Origin: an uncultured Eubacteriales bacterium
GTDB lineage: Bacteria > Bacillota > Clostridia > Christensenellales > Aristaeellaceae
Assembly (NCBI GenBank): GCA_902795275.1
Contig: CADBKQ010000032.1
Coordinates: forward strand, 1 to 64,000
Length of the DNA: 64,000 bases
Direction: 5' to 3'
Position numbers and translations under genes: made by a program. Under the pieces are notes generated by a model. It saw nothing but the letters and a program-made list of their open reading frames with translations, was not told where the DNA came from and did not search any database. This document shows, in pieces, positions 25,098 through 34,949 of the stretch. The first letter of the stretch is position 1. Each line of letters opens with the position of its first letter.

Positions 25098-25244
25098 ATG
25101 AAAAAGATCGTTGCTCTGCTGGCTGCCCTGGCGCTGACCCTGAGCCTGTTCTCCGTCCCTTCCGCTGAAATCAAGAGCAGCTGCAACCTGAGCGATAACG
25201 CCTTTCATGACGCGGTCGTTGTGTTTCATCACCCGACGATATAA
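25098..25244 (+). pseudogene. Short secreted-protein remnant or small secreted peptide
   Basis: AAGGAGGATTCCC precedes an ATG that starts a perfect signal peptide (MKKIVALLAALALTLSLF, cleavage after SVPSA). Only 24 more residues follow (AEIKSSCNLSDNAFHDAVVV...) before the stop. The most likely reading is the 5' end of a truncated secreted-protein gene; a short secreted peptide is possible. Confidence 0.5.
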
Positions 25245-25275
25245 AACCTCCTACCTCCTACTTCCTACCTCACTG
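25245..25275. repeat. CTACCTC/CTTCCTA short repeats
   Basis: CCTCCTACCTCCTACTTCC and the following CTACCTC form degenerate 7-base units directly after the truncated signal-peptide gene. The look is the same as in the repeats at 16954-17066. Confidence 0.5.
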
Positions 25276-25294
25276 ACAGCAAAGGAACGTTATT

Positions 25295-25567
25295 GTGGCT
25301 AAAAACAATAAGCCCAAGGGCAAGCTGATCTGGAAAACCCTCTGCGGCGGCAAGCGGGATATGATATACGACGTGAACGCCGCCCTCATCATCGCCATGA
25401 TCGCCGATACCGAGGATTTCAGCTTTGACACGAACCCCGCGGAAAACAACCTGTATTACAGCGTGTCCAACGGGATCCGCCAGACCCTCATGAGCCGCTT
25501 CTGCTTCTGCAACGCTTTCGACGTGGTGTTCAAGCAATCACCCAATCAAGAACGAGTTGCCAATTAA
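25295..25567 (+). CDS. Hypothetical protein (90 aa)
   Basis: I do not recognise it. The GTG start has AAAGGAAC eight bases upstream. The protein is soluble in appearance, with WKTLCGGKRDMIYDVN near the start and a CFCNAFDVVF stretch near the end. A clean terminator directly after the stop argues that it is transcribed. It could also be the 3' part of a larger gene whose beginning was replaced by the signal-peptide stub upstream. Confidence 0.5.
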   Translation: MAKNNKPKGKLIWKTLCGGKRDMIYDVNAALIIAMIADTEDFSFDTNPAENNLYYSVSNGIRQTLMSRFCFCNAFDVVFKQSPNQERVAN

Positions 25568-25598
25568 CGGTTTCCCTTGCGGAAGCCGCTTTTTTCTG
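25568..25598 (+). terminator. Rho-independent terminator
   Basis: CGGTTTCC / GGAAGCCG with a short loop, followed by CTTTTTTCT, starts at the first base after the stop codon at 25567. Confidence 0.85.
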
Positions 25599-25724
25599 TA
25601 TACGGGCTGTCGCTATTGCGAAACCCGCTATGAGGATGTCGGGATTGCCGAAAATGCAAGGCAAAGAAATGCGGAAGAAAACGGTAGGATTTGGAATGGT
25701 TGTTCTTGTTCAGGGTAGGAATCC

Positions 25725-28700
25725 TTATTTCTGCTCCCGCCGTTTTCTCGTGCGGCGGAGCGCAGCAGCCAGCAGCAGCGACGCGGCGGCGAGAGCGAGA
25801 TACAGGGGCAGGCTGGTATGGTCGCCGGTAGGCGGCAGGGAGGAAACCACATGCAGGGCGGCGGAATCGCTGATGATTTCGTCCAGATGATGGTCGGTCA
25901 CCACGCAGCGGTACTGCCTGCCGTTCATGGAAGCCTTGACATCTTCCACGGTCAGGACGCTTTTCACGGCGTCGGGAATATCCCGCCAGCCCAAGTCTTT
26001 GCCCATGGATTCCTGCCATTGGTAGGAATAAGGCGCCGTGCCGCCCGCAGCGACGACGAAGAACTCCGCGGTTCCTCCTTCCAGCGCGGTCTGGTCCGTG
26101 GGCTGAACGGCAATGCGCAGGGGATTGGAGGCATCGTCCAGGTAAAGCGTAAATTCATTGTCGATGAGGGAACGTTCTTCTATGCCGACGCCCCGGATCA
26201 CAACCCGCGCTTTCCGGGCGCTCCTGCCGCCCAGGAGAGCGGAAACGGAAAGGTCAATGGTTTGCGCCATATCGCTGGACACATGCTCGGGAGAATAAGG
26301 CAGCTCGATATAGTCCGGGGTTTCCGCGTCATCCAGATACAGCTCGGCATACAGCCGCAGGCTTTCTTCCGTTTCCGAGTGGTCGTAGATCACGATAGAG
26401 AGATAATCCTCTCCGTTGGGGCCGGGATACAGCCGGTGCTTAATGTCGATGTCGTGGATGCCGTGGTTCAGGCGCTCGGAATCCACGCCATAGGTGATGA
26501 TCGCGTTGTCCGCCTCACCTGCCTTCTTATTCTGGTTTTTCGCCAGCCGGACGGTCACGTGTTTGGTGTTGCTCCAGTCCGCCGGGACGTGGACAGACGC
26601 CGTGAACGTGGCTTTCTGGCCGGGCAGCAGGTGTTTGGAAACCGTGGTTTGCGTGTCAGGCGCGCCCTCCTGCTTCTGGGTGTATTTATTACCACCATAG
26701 TCCTTATAGACAGTTTTCGTCCGGGTCACGTTGAATACGCTTTGGACGGGCGCGTCCGGCAGCTCTGCCCGCCGATAAATGGTGTGCCTGCCGGTGGCGC
26801 TTCCTTCGCCGCCTACATTCACCACCCGCGTGCTCTGATCGGGATTCAGCAGATCGGCGTGCAGCGTTTCAATGATCATGTCGGTTCCATCGGCATTCTT
26901 GATGACGTTTCCATCGTCGTCCTCCAGCACCACTTCCAGATCCAGGGTATTGATATTGGCGTTCCCGTCGTTCAGAAGCGTGATATGAACGTCCATATCG
27001 GTGCCGGAAACCACCACGCCCTTGGGGGCCGCCATCCCGGTGAGATCGGTGTGGGGAATCGTCCGGAAGGGGAAGGAATAGATCGTGGCCTTGCCGCCGT
27101 TCTGTTCGTCTCCGTTCCAGAGGGTATAATAGGCTGCGCTTTCCTCGGTCAGGAAGATGTTCGCGGGGGTATAGCCCGCCTGCGCCGGGGCAAACTGGAC
27201 CAGCACGAAATCATCCGATGTGACAAGCGCGTCGGGATCGAACACCACGCCCCGCAGCCGGTAAATATCCGGATCGCTGTCTTTCTCCTTGGGGGCCAGT
27301 TCCAGCCAGTAAAGATACTGGGTATTGTTGATGTTTTGCAGATGGAACGCCGTGGTGGGAATCGTAACGTCCAAATCCACGTTGGTGACGGAAATATCCT
27401 CCCGCATTGTGTGCATATCGATGTCATAATCCAGGCTGGCCGCTTTCAGGTGATACACCACCTGGGTATCTTCCCCCGCGCCGTTGGCGGCTTCCTGATC
27501 CGGATGCTCCGCCTCCAGATAGAACACGGTGCGCTGCTTCAGGTTTTCCGTATCCGCCAGGGTATGGAAGAACGCGATGTTCCCCTCCGCCAGGGGCAGG
27601 ACGCTCTGATCCGCATCCCAGCGGCCCAACTGGTTTCCTTTCAGCACATAGGTGGGCGCCCGGTTCTGCACGGCGGCATAGAAGGGCTCGGGGTCGTCCG
27701 CCGTCTCGATCTGGGTCCAGGGATCGCCGGAGTTTTCTTCCTGATCCAGCAGATGGTACTGCGTGGTGGTGTTCACGATATTCACGTAGAAGATATGGGT
27801 GGAGCGGAGCAGCAGCGTATGGTCGATTTCGCTTTTCTGTCCCACCGCATCGTCCGCCAGGATAAACGAAATCAGCACGGGAATATTATTGGCTGTTTCA
27901 TACAGCTTCTGGTACAGGCCCAGCTTGATATTTCCCATGGGGCGCTCGGTCCGGAACGCTTCCCAGGTATTTTCCTTCATATCGGGAAAGGATGTCCCCT
28001 CCGGTTTTCCCACCGCCATCACGTTGGTGAGGCTGCCGCCGTCCTCGGTGAAAATCACGTATCTGACGATGGTATCGTTGGGCGTTTTCACGGCGCCGCC
28101 CTCCATGGCCGTTTCTGTGAACCCGCTGGCCGAGGCCACGGCCAGCATACCGATGTCCCGGTTTTTGTCCTGAACCTTGTAGAAGGGATGGAGCACGCTG
28201 CTCCATTCCGGCAGGCTGGTGACAACCTGCACGTCAAAGCTGTAATCATGCCGGCTTCTGTCGCCGTCGACGGAAGGAAAGGACCAGATGTTCTGGGATG
28301 CGCCCGTTTTCAGGTTGGTCCAGGTCAGGGTGGCGGGTTTGCCGTCTGCCGCCGGGGCGATGTAAAACACGAAGGGTACGCCGTTCAGTTCCGCAAAGCG
28401 CAGGTTCGGGCTGGCCATAGCCAAATCGCTCAGAACGACGGAGGAAGCAGGCACCAGGGCCGCGTAATCCTCGGGCAGCATGGAGGACTGAGGCATCTCC
28501 CGGGGCGTATCGTCCTCCGCTTTGGCGTTGGCCAATAAAAGCGCGTACCAGGGCCGTGCTTCCGCTTTGCTGGTATCCGTGGAATACAGCAGGAAATCGC
28601 CTGAATCCCACAGGGTCAATGAAACGGAAACAATCGCAAAAATCTCCACCCGTATAGACAGCCCAAACCCGCCGAACACCTTGATCGATGGATTATATCC

Positions 28701-30977
28701 TAAGAAAAAGACAAATTTTAAGTAGCCGTATCCAGAGATGGTGACTTCGGCAATTCCTTTCCAGCCCAGGGTCAGGGAAATCGTGAGCTGCAGGCGGATG
28801 ATGAGCGTCATCCCCGTTTGATTCCAGTCGCCGACGGCTTTGCGTTCTTTCGCCTTTTCGTCCCAAACGGAAGTGAAGCCCCCGGACAGGCCGACCGTCA
28901 GGCCGAGGCTGATTTCCGCCGTCACCATGATCAGAGGGTGGGGCTTCCAGGAAAAGGACGCCCCGAAAGTGAACTGAACTCCGCCCGCGAACAAGCCGGA
29001 GATTTCATAGTTATTCCAGTTCGGGTTTTCGTCCGGGTATTTCCCGGTATAATTGAATTTCCCGCTGAACATGCCGAACGCGCCAACCGACATTTTGAAT
29101 TTGCCCAGGAAGGGCGATTGCGTCGTCTGCGTTCTGTCCGCCGGCATGTTGCCGTTTTCAGCCCCCTCGGCGCTCGCGTGCTGATCCTCCTCAAGCGTGT
29201 TCTGGATGCGGGCTGTATCGGCGGGATCCTCTCTCTTCCATAATTCCTTTGACCATTCGGTTTTGAACTGATCCTTATACTTATCGGGGATGCCGCCCGC
29301 AAACACCATAAAAGAACCGTCCAAGTCGGCGATGCCGCGAACGACCAGGAATTTTTCAAGCCCGGACCCCGCCGTAATGTTCAGGCCGGTCAGCGGGCTG
29401 GGAAGACGGTCGGAAGGAATATTCAAGCCCAGCGTGGCGCTGCCGAAAAGGGACTGATCAATGCCGAAGCTGTTGGTCAGCAGGCTGCCCACATTGCTCA
29501 GGGGAGAATCAAACACACCGCGGACCATCTTGAGAGGCAGGCGAACTTCGTCCTTCGATGCGCCGTTAAGATCTTCCGTGATGATTTTGATCGTTTTTCC
29601 AGGCGTGAGAATGGATTTCAGTGTGTCTGTCCAGCTTGCCGTTAAATTGCCGCTTTCCGTCTTCAGTTCCTTTTTGAGATATCTGCCATCGGCGTCGGGG
29701 TTATAGCAGATTGTCACCTTGGCAGGGGCGGAAGTGACGATTTCCAGGGAAAACTTCTTGTCATTATGGGGGCTGTAATAGGCCTGATATTCGGATTTGA
29801 GAATATCGTGCCCGTCAAAGGAGGCGCTGTAAACATAAGGCGTTTTGCTGTCCGCCGGCAGTTTCTCCAGATAATAGGTTTGGGTTTCGCCTTTGCGCAT
29901 GGGCTGCTTTTTGATTTGAAAGCTCTTGTATCCTTCTGCTTTTACCTCAACGGAGGCGGTGAAATTTCCCTGCGCATCCGGCGAAAACGGATTGGCGGAC
30001 AGGATCACAGTGCCGTTTTTATCCGTTTGCTCCGTAAAAGAAACGGATGAATTATCCAGCTTTACAATCGTGACTGTGGCATTTTGGAAAGCCTTGTCAT
30101 TCGGGCCAAGGATCTTGATGGCCACGGAATCCTTGTCCATAAAGGTGACTGTGGCGGTTTCGCTGGTATCCGCCAAAGCCCTGGAAACGGGCGACAGGCG
30201 GGCCAGCAGGCTGGTTCCCTGCTTGTCAGGGTACAGGGAAGAGGCGGACGCGGTGATCTGTACCGGCTGTTTCCTGTCCGCGTCCCAATTGCGCACGGCG
30301 TCCAGCCAGTCCGAATAGCCGGAAGCGCTCTTGCTTTTCAGGCTGTTCCGCGCAGGGCTCCACAGGCTGTTCTGCATCTGCCGGATGCTGTTCTGCCACG
30401 CCTGCTGGTTTTCGGCTGCGTCGGCCCGAATGTCCCGGATGGTCAGAACCGCCTCCCGGATATAGTAGGACGCGGTGAGCTTCTGGGACCGGGTGCTGTC
30501 CGGGTCGCTCAGACGGCCGGCATAATTCCTGATTGCGCCCGACGCTTCGGTCAGCCTGTCCCTGTTATAACGAAGCAATTGGCGCAAATTTTCCGCCTGA
30601 TGGTAATCCTCCAGGAGTTTTTGATAATAACCGGCGTTGCTCCCGGTGGTCATCTGGGCGTACAGCGACGGGTTTTCAAGCTTCATATCGCCGAAGCTGT
30701 TTTCCATCTCGCTGTTCATATGCTGGAGGGCAGCCATCTCTTCGTCCAGCATTTCATCCAGCCAGCAGGAAAGCTGGTGGGCGTTCATCTGGCTGGAAAA
30801 CGCCATGCCTGCCCGATAAGAAGCGGCGTCATCGTCCAGACCGGTCAGCGCCCAGGCTGCGGCGGCTTCCTCCGCTGTAATCATGCCCTGGCTTTCAGCC
30901 AGCGCGCTGATGGGCGAGCATTCCATCAAGGTCGCCAGAACGAGCAGGATGCAGACCCATTTTTGCAGGCTTCTCAT
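25725..30977 (-). CDS. Large LPxTG surface protein (1750 aa)
   Basis: Starts with a signal peptide (MRSLQKWVCILLVLATLM, cleavage near SALA). About 190 helical residues follow, then Ig-like/carboxypeptidase-regulatory-like beta domains (TVTFMDKDSVAIKI near 290), a hydrophobic beta-rich middle (residues about 690-860) that could form a barrel or a packed solenoid, propeller-like blocks, and an Ig-like domain near 1615-1710. The end is LPPTG (about 1714), a membrane helix and RRTRKRR. I placed the start at the ATG at 30977 after GGAGAG rather than six codons earlier. It follows the foldase gene by 14 bases, so the foldase may serve it. The function is not recognised beyond a wall-anchored surface protein. 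Confidence 0.85.
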   Translation of the reverse strand: MRSLQKWVCILLVLATLMECSPISALAESQGMITAEEAAAAWALTGLDDDAASYRAGMAFSSQMNAHQLSCWLDEMLDEEMAALQHMNSEMENSFGDMKLENPSLYAQMTTGSNAGYYQKLLEDYHQAENLRQLLRYNRDRLTEASGAIRNYAGRLSDPDSTRSQKLTASYYIREAVLTIRDIRADAAENQQAWQNSIRQMQNSLWSPARNSLKSKSASGYSDWLDAVRNWDADRKQPVQITASASSLYPDKQGTSLLARLSPVSRALADTSETATVTFMDKDSVAIKILGPNDKAFQNATVTIVKLDNSSVSFTEQTDKNGTVILSANPFSPDAQGNFTASVEVKAEGYKSFQIKKQPMRKGETQTYYLEKLPADSKTPYVYSASFDGHDILKSEYQAYYSPHNDKKFSLEIVTSAPAKVTICYNPDADGRYLKKELKTESGNLTASWTDTLKSILTPGKTIKIITEDLNGASKDEVRLPLKMVRGVFDSPLSNVGSLLTNSFGIDQSLFGSATLGLNIPSDRLPSPLTGLNITAGSGLEKFLVVRGIADLDGSFMVFAGGIPDKYKDQFKTEWSKELWKREDPADTARIQNTLEEDQHASAEGAENGNMPADRTQTTQSPFLGKFKMSVGAFGMFSGKFNYTGKYPDENPNWNNYEISGLFAGGVQFTFGASFSWKPHPLIMVTAEISLGLTVGLSGGFTSVWDEKAKERKAVGDWNQTGMTLIIRLQLTISLTLGWKGIAEVTISGYGYLKFVFFLGYNPSIKVFGGFGLSIRVEIFAIVSVSLTLWDSGDFLLYSTDTSKAEARPWYALLLANAKAEDDTPREMPQSSMLPEDYAALVPASSVVLSDLAMASPNLRFAELNGVPFVFYIAPAADGKPATLTWTNLKTGASQNIWSFPSVDGDRSRHDYSFDVQVVTSLPEWSSVLHPFYKVQDKNRDIGMLAVASASGFTETAMEGGAVKTPNDTIVRYVIFTEDGGSLTNVMAVGKPEGTSFPDMKENTWEAFRTERPMGNIKLGLYQKLYETANNIPVLISFILADDAVGQKSEIDHTLLLRSTHIFYVNIVNTTTQYHLLDQEENSGDPWTQIETADDPEPFYAAVQNRAPTYVLKGNQLGRWDADQSVLPLAEGNIAFFHTLADTENLKQRTVFYLEAEHPDQEAANGAGEDTQVVYHLKAASLDYDIDMHTMREDISVTNVDLDVTIPTTAFHLQNINNTQYLYWLELAPKEKDSDPDIYRLRGVVFDPDALVTSDDFVLVQFAPAQAGYTPANIFLTEESAAYYTLWNGDEQNGGKATIYSFPFRTIPHTDLTGMAAPKGVVVSGTDMDVHITLLNDGNANINTLDLEVVLEDDDGNVIKNADGTDMIIETLHADLLNPDQSTRVVNVGGEGSATGRHTIYRRAELPDAPVQSVFNVTRTKTVYKDYGGNKYTQKQEGAPDTQTTVSKHLLPGQKATFTASVHVPADWSNTKHVTVRLAKNQNKKAGEADNAIITYGVDSERLNHGIHDIDIKHRLYPGPNGEDYLSIVIYDHSETEESLRLYAELYLDDAETPDYIELPYSPEHVSSDMAQTIDLSVSALLGGRSARKARVVIRGVGIEERSLIDNEFTLYLDDASNPLRIAVQPTDQTALEGGTAEFFVVAAGGTAPYSYQWQESMGKDLGWRDIPDAVKSVLTVEDVKASMNGRQYRCVVTDHHLDEIISDSAALHVVSSLPPTGDHTSLPLYLALAAASLLLAAALRRTRKRREQK

Positions 30978-30991
30978 GTTTCTCTCTCCGT

Positions 30992-32302
30992 TCAATCCAT
31001 ATCCAGCAGGGATTCATTCGTAACGATTTCATAATCCGGCTTCCATGCTTCCAGCAGTGCGTTCAGCCGGTTGAGCTGGGCGGCGTATTGGGCGTTCTGG
31101 GCCAGAGCGTTCCGTTCCTCGTCCGTCAGTTCATGGGCTCCGGAAGGCACGTCCGACGCGTAATAAAGAAGATAGATGCCCTCGGAAGCCAGCACCGGCG
31201 AGGAGAGATCCCCTATGTTCTTTAAGGTCGCAATGCCTTCGCGCTGCCGGTCGCTCCAATTGGGCGAATCCGGATGAAAGGGCACGCCGGGGTTGGCGGG
31301 ATCGGCATAGGTGCTGTCGGCACTGTATTTGTTCACGAGCTGTTCAAAAGCCGTGCCCTGCCGGAGTTTCGCGCGCACTTCGGCGGCAATCTCCTCCGCC
31401 ATCGGGAGGGCTTGGCGGAGTTTTTCGGTCAGCGCTTCTCCCGCCGCGTCGTTGTCCGCTTTGCATTCGTCAAAGGATGCCCGGTAAGGAAGCAGTTCGT
31501 TCATATCCTCCACTGTTGCGGCGGCCTCGGCCATGGCGTCGTAGGCGGCTTTCAGCGCGTTCTCCGTCAGGTAAAGCCGGAACAATTGGGGCCGCGCCTC
31601 TTTGAGCAGCTCATCCGGGTAAGGAATCAGGATCCATTTGAGATACCTGTACCCCTCCGGCACGAAAAAGGATTCATTGCCCAGCAGCAGGATTTCCTTT
31701 TCATAAGTGGGAATATCGTGCTCATACCGTTCCTGATCGGGCTTCACATAGGTCTCCTGGTAATAAGCGTCCATTTCGCTGTCCGTCAGCTTCACGTCGG
31801 CGCAGTACAGGTCGAACATGCGAAACTGGCGTTCAATGGCTTTCGCGTTTTCAAAATACATGTCCAGGGTATAGCCCATTTCTTCCAGCCACTCGGTCAC
31901 GTCCTCCTCGCTGATGTCCGCGTTGTTTTTCCGCATGTACTGGTACAGGTTCGTCCACATTTGGTCATAGGCTGCCTGGGCGTTGGAACGGAGCAGTTCT
32001 TCCTCGTCGGCCGTGAAATCGTGTTTTCCCTGCTCCGCCAGCTTGTTTTCGATCACCCCGATGCCGACCACCTGCCGGATCGTCATATCCCGGATGGCTT
32101 CTTTTTCTTCCCGGGACAGCGCTTCCCACAGCACGCCATTGTCATCCGCGGCTGCCCGCATCATGAATTCTACCAGGGATTTGGGATAGGCATAGTTCCC
32201 CACCCGCACCACCACGGGGTCGCCGGACTCCTCTGCGCAGACGCAAGCCATCGGCAGCAAACATAGAATCAGCAGAGCGCATAGCATCCGATGCATGTTC
32301 AT
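30992..32302 (-). CDS. Secreted parvulin-like foldase (SurA/PrsA type)
   Basis: The 436-residue protein has a signal peptide (MNMHRMLCALLILCLLPM, then ACVCA; the cysteines are not in a standard lipobox). A SurA-N-like helical domain comes first (VVVRVGNYAYPKSLVEFMM). The C-terminal part resembles a PpiC rotamase (FEQLVNKYSADSTYADPANP, then IGDLSSPVLASEGIYLLYY). It would help fold exported proteins outside the membrane. Its gene is directly upstream of the 1750-residue LPxTG gene, which suggests a dedicated partner. GGAAGGGTGT precedes the chosen ATG. Confidence 0.8.
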   Translation of the reverse strand: MNMHRMLCALLILCLLPMACVCAEESGDPVVVRVGNYAYPKSLVEFMMRAAADDNGVLWEALSREEKEAIRDMTIRQVVGIGVIENKLAEQGKHDFTADEEELLRSNAQAAYDQMWTNLYQYMRKNNADISEEDVTEWLEEMGYTLDMYFENAKAIERQFRMFDLYCADVKLTDSEMDAYYQETYVKPDQERYEHDIPTYEKEILLLGNESFFVPEGYRYLKWILIPYPDELLKEARPQLFRLYLTENALKAAYDAMAEAAATVEDMNELLPYRASFDECKADNDAAGEALTEKLRQALPMAEEIAAEVRAKLRQGTAFEQLVNKYSADSTYADPANPGVPFHPDSPNWSDRQREGIATLKNIGDLSSPVLASEGIYLLYYASDVPSGAHELTDEERNALAQNAQYAAQLNRLNALLEAWKPDYEIVTNESLLDMD

Positions 32303-32410
32303 ACACCCTTCCTGTTTTCCTTTTCTTGGCAGCATTTTATCACATTTTTCTGCTTCCTGTAAACCGATTATATGCCATGACCAGGTTTGAAACGCTGTCG
32401 ATCCTGCGAA

Positions 32411-32530
32411 TTACCAGATCGAGACCCGGTCTTCCGGCGCGAGATACATGCCGTCGCCTTCGGTGATCCCGTAGAAGTTCAGGAATTCATCGAACTGCTG
32501 CAGCGTCGCGTTAATGCGCAGATACAGCAT
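32411..32530 (-). pseudogene. pepO: M13 metallopeptidase (PepO-like), C-terminal remnant
   Basis: The last 39 codons read VNATLQQFDEF-like sequence (INATLQQFDEFLNFYG), then EGDGMYLAPEDRVSIW and stop, the conserved end of neprilysin-type M13 peptidases. The zinc-binding and catalytic parts (about 600 residues) are missing. The region upstream on this strand, 32531-32780, is not recognisable. The remnant lies between the foldase and the flavin reductase genes. Confidence 0.75.
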
Positions 32531-32788
32531 GGGATTCTTCCTTTCGTCTCTCGCATAAGAATCCACAGCAAAACACAGCGGATCAAGCTCCTGTCTCCTG
32601 TATTACAGGAAGAGATGGTACTTCTTCCGCTCCGGTGCATTCTCCCCGAATTCATCTTCGCCGCCTTGCAGGATGCTGCCTGCCTGAACGCCGCCGGAAA
32701 CCTCATCCAGCCCTTCGTCCCTGACCTCGGGGGTCACACGAGTATGAATTCAATCAGACAGCAGTTCCACATACCGGTATGCAAAAAC

Positions 32789-32843
32789 GCGCCTCCAAGC
32801 GGCGATTAAAAGGCGTTCCCTCTGGTTCGCCGCTTGGAGGCGC
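32789..32843 (-). terminator. Terminator of the flavin reductase gene
   Basis: A perfect 16-bp stem, GCGCCTCCAAGCGGCG / CGCCGCTTGGAGGCGC, is followed on the minus strand by GTTTTTGC. Confidence 0.85.
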
Positions 32844-32874
32844 TGCCCTTCCGGATTCAATGATCAGGATATTT

Positions 32875-34884
32875 TCACATCTTTGCCAGCGCTTCGCCGA
32901 CCGCATATCCTTCCACCAGGCTGCGGCCCACGGCCACGCCGACCACATACTCGGGGTAATTGTGGGCAAAGAAGCTGCCGGAGCAGTCGCCCGCAGCATA
33001 GAGGCCGCTGATGGGCTCGCCCGCCTTGTCCAGCACTTCCATGTTTGCGTTGATGCGCAGGCCGTCCAGCGTGCACAGCAGGCTTGCCGCCTGGCGGCAC
33101 CCATAGAACGGCGCGGTTTTCAGCGGGATCATGCGGTAGGCTTCCTTGCCGAAATCCTCGTCCACGCCCTTTTCGCACAGTTCATTGTAGCGCTGAACGG
33201 TGGCGACGAAGGTATCCACCGGCAAACGCAGCTTGGCGGCCAGCTCTTCCAGCGTGTCCGCTTTCTGCACCATGCCCCGGGCTTCCAGCATCGCCAGGAT
33301 CCGCATTTCGATTTCCGGGCTGAAGATTTGCAGCTTTCCGCCGCTGTCGCTGGGGATGATGCGCGCGCAGCCGATCTGGTGGAACTGGGCCACATGCTTC
33401 ACCCAATCGCTGTCATAAATGGAGGCGTACAGATGCCCCGGCTGCATAAAGCCGGCATGCAGGATAAAGTCATAGGGCTGGCTCTCGTTGGCGAAGCGTT
33501 CGCCGCGGGTGTTCACCTTCAGCCAGGGCTGGCTGCCCAGATGGAAATAGCCCGTTTCGTCCCAGTTGGCGTCCATCACGTTCATATCCGGGCGCATGCC
33601 GCCCCGGTCAAACAGCATGGCCGTGCCGTCGGGGTCCTTGTCCGCGCCGATCCACATGGCGGCCTTGATGCCGTCGCCGGTATCCAGGGCGCAATAGCTG
33701 TTGTTCACAGTGCTGATATAGGCGTCGGGATTGATCGCCGCCAGCATGGCCTTGTTGGCGGGATAGCCGCCGCAGGCCAGCACCACGCCCTTCTCTGCGT
33801 TGATGCGGATATACTTGCCCTCCGCGTTGGTGGCGATGATCCCCGTCACGCGGCCCGCTTCGTTCTGTTCCAGCTTGACCAGCGCCGTTTCATAGCGGAT
33901 TTCGCCGCCGTTGGCCTGAATCGTGCTGATCATGCTGTCAAAGCCATAGCATGCCGCCGCGGTGCTGTAAGCGTGCTCCGGAATGTTGTCCTGGAAGTTG
34001 TGCATGGTAGCGGGCACATAGAAGGTGTCATGTCCGCCCTTGCCGATGTCCCACTCCATGTGCAGTTCCACATCGGGGTGGCAGGCTTTCACCAGGCTGT
34101 AATACCAGTCGATGACCTCGCCGCTGCGGTCTGCCCACAGGCGGATGAGGCGCTCGTCGCACCGGTGGCTGGCATACTTGCACAGCTCCGCCACCGTCAG
34201 GTTCTTGTCCGCTTTCGCGCCGCAGGCGATGGCTTCCTGGCTGTTCAGCGCGCCGATCCAGTTGCGCTCCGTGGTGGAGGAGATGCCCTTATCGATCACC
34301 AGCACTTTGCCGCCCAAGCTGCTGGCCCTTGCCGCCGCCATCAGGCCCGCGTTGCCCGCGCCGACCACCAGAATCTGGGCTTCGATGGTTTCCGCGATCT
34401 CCGCTTCGCTGATTTCCGGCGCTTCGCCCAGCCAGTCCGCCGCGCCGATTTCGATGGGCTCTTCCGCCACCGCGATGTCGCCGCCTTCGATGATCTTGCC
34501 GCCGGACGCCTGCTTGATACATTCCGCCGCCGCGCTTTTAGCGGCCCGGCTCGTCACGGTGGCCCCTGTCACGCCGTCGATGGCGCTGGACTGCGCCGCC
34601 ATGATCTGCGCTTCCAGGGCTTGTACCGCCGCGCCGCCGATGTTTTCCGTCTGGGAGGAGGCGTCCACAACGACGTTGGTGATGCTCTTTTCGTCAAACG
34701 TCATGGTCACCTTGACGGGCGCATCACGAAATCCTGTCGCCACCGCTGTATATTCGCCGGGTGTGTATACAGGGCTTTCCTCCGCGAAGCCTGCCGTGAC
34801 GCGCATGGCCCCCGCTGCCGCCATCCCGGCGGTAAACAATCCTGCTTTCCGCAAGAATTCCCGACGGTTCATGTTTATATCCAT
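32875..34884 (-). CDS. Tat-exported flavin reductase (fumarate-reductase-like, FMN-binding)
   Basis: The 669-residue protein has a twin-arginine signal (NRREFLRKAG), then an FMN_bind domain (about 40-125) with the flavinylation motif DGVTGATVTS, where ApbE/FmnB would attach FMN to threonine. The rest is an FAD_binding_2 domain (ILVVGAGNAGLMAAARASS, then VLACGGYPANK, GLYAAGDCSGSFF). Such enzymes reduce fumarate, urocanate or similar enoates outside the membrane using electrons from a flavin-based chain. GGAGGGAG precedes the ATG. No heme motif is present. The electron acceptor is not known. Confidence 0.88.
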   Translation of the reverse strand: MDINMNRREFLRKAGLFTAGMAAAGAMRVTAGFAEESPVYTPGEYTAVATGFRDAPVKVTMTFDEKSITNVVVDASSQTENIGGAAVQALEAQIMAAQSSAIDGVTGATVTSRAAKSAAAECIKQASGGKIIEGGDIAVAEEPIEIGAADWLGEAPEISEAEIAETIEAQILVVGAGNAGLMAAARASSLGGKVLVIDKGISSTTERNWIGALNSQEAIACGAKADKNLTVAELCKYASHRCDERLIRLWADRSGEVIDWYYSLVKACHPDVELHMEWDIGKGGHDTFYVPATMHNFQDNIPEHAYSTAAACYGFDSMISTIQANGGEIRYETALVKLEQNEAGRVTGIIATNAEGKYIRINAEKGVVLACGGYPANKAMLAAINPDAYISTVNNSYCALDTGDGIKAAMWIGADKDPDGTAMLFDRGGMRPDMNVMDANWDETGYFHLGSQPWLKVNTRGERFANESQPYDFILHAGFMQPGHLYASIYDSDWVKHVAQFHQIGCARIIPSDSGGKLQIFSPEIEMRILAMLEARGMVQKADTLEELAAKLRLPVDTFVATVQRYNELCEKGVDEDFGKEAYRMIPLKTAPFYGCRQAASLLCTLDGLRINANMEVLDKAGEPISGLYAAGDCSGSFFAHNYPEYVVGVAVGRSLVEGYAVGEALAKM

Positions 34885-34949
34885 AAAATATCTCCCTCCT
34901 TTTTTTCCATTTTACACCATTCCCATCCAAAAGTATATCTGTTTTTTTC

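Noticed and set aside
25818..28538. Open frame of 906 codons opposite the LPxTG protein gene
   Set aside because: Low-complexity antisense composition (many H, G, R, V, Q) and no start signals.
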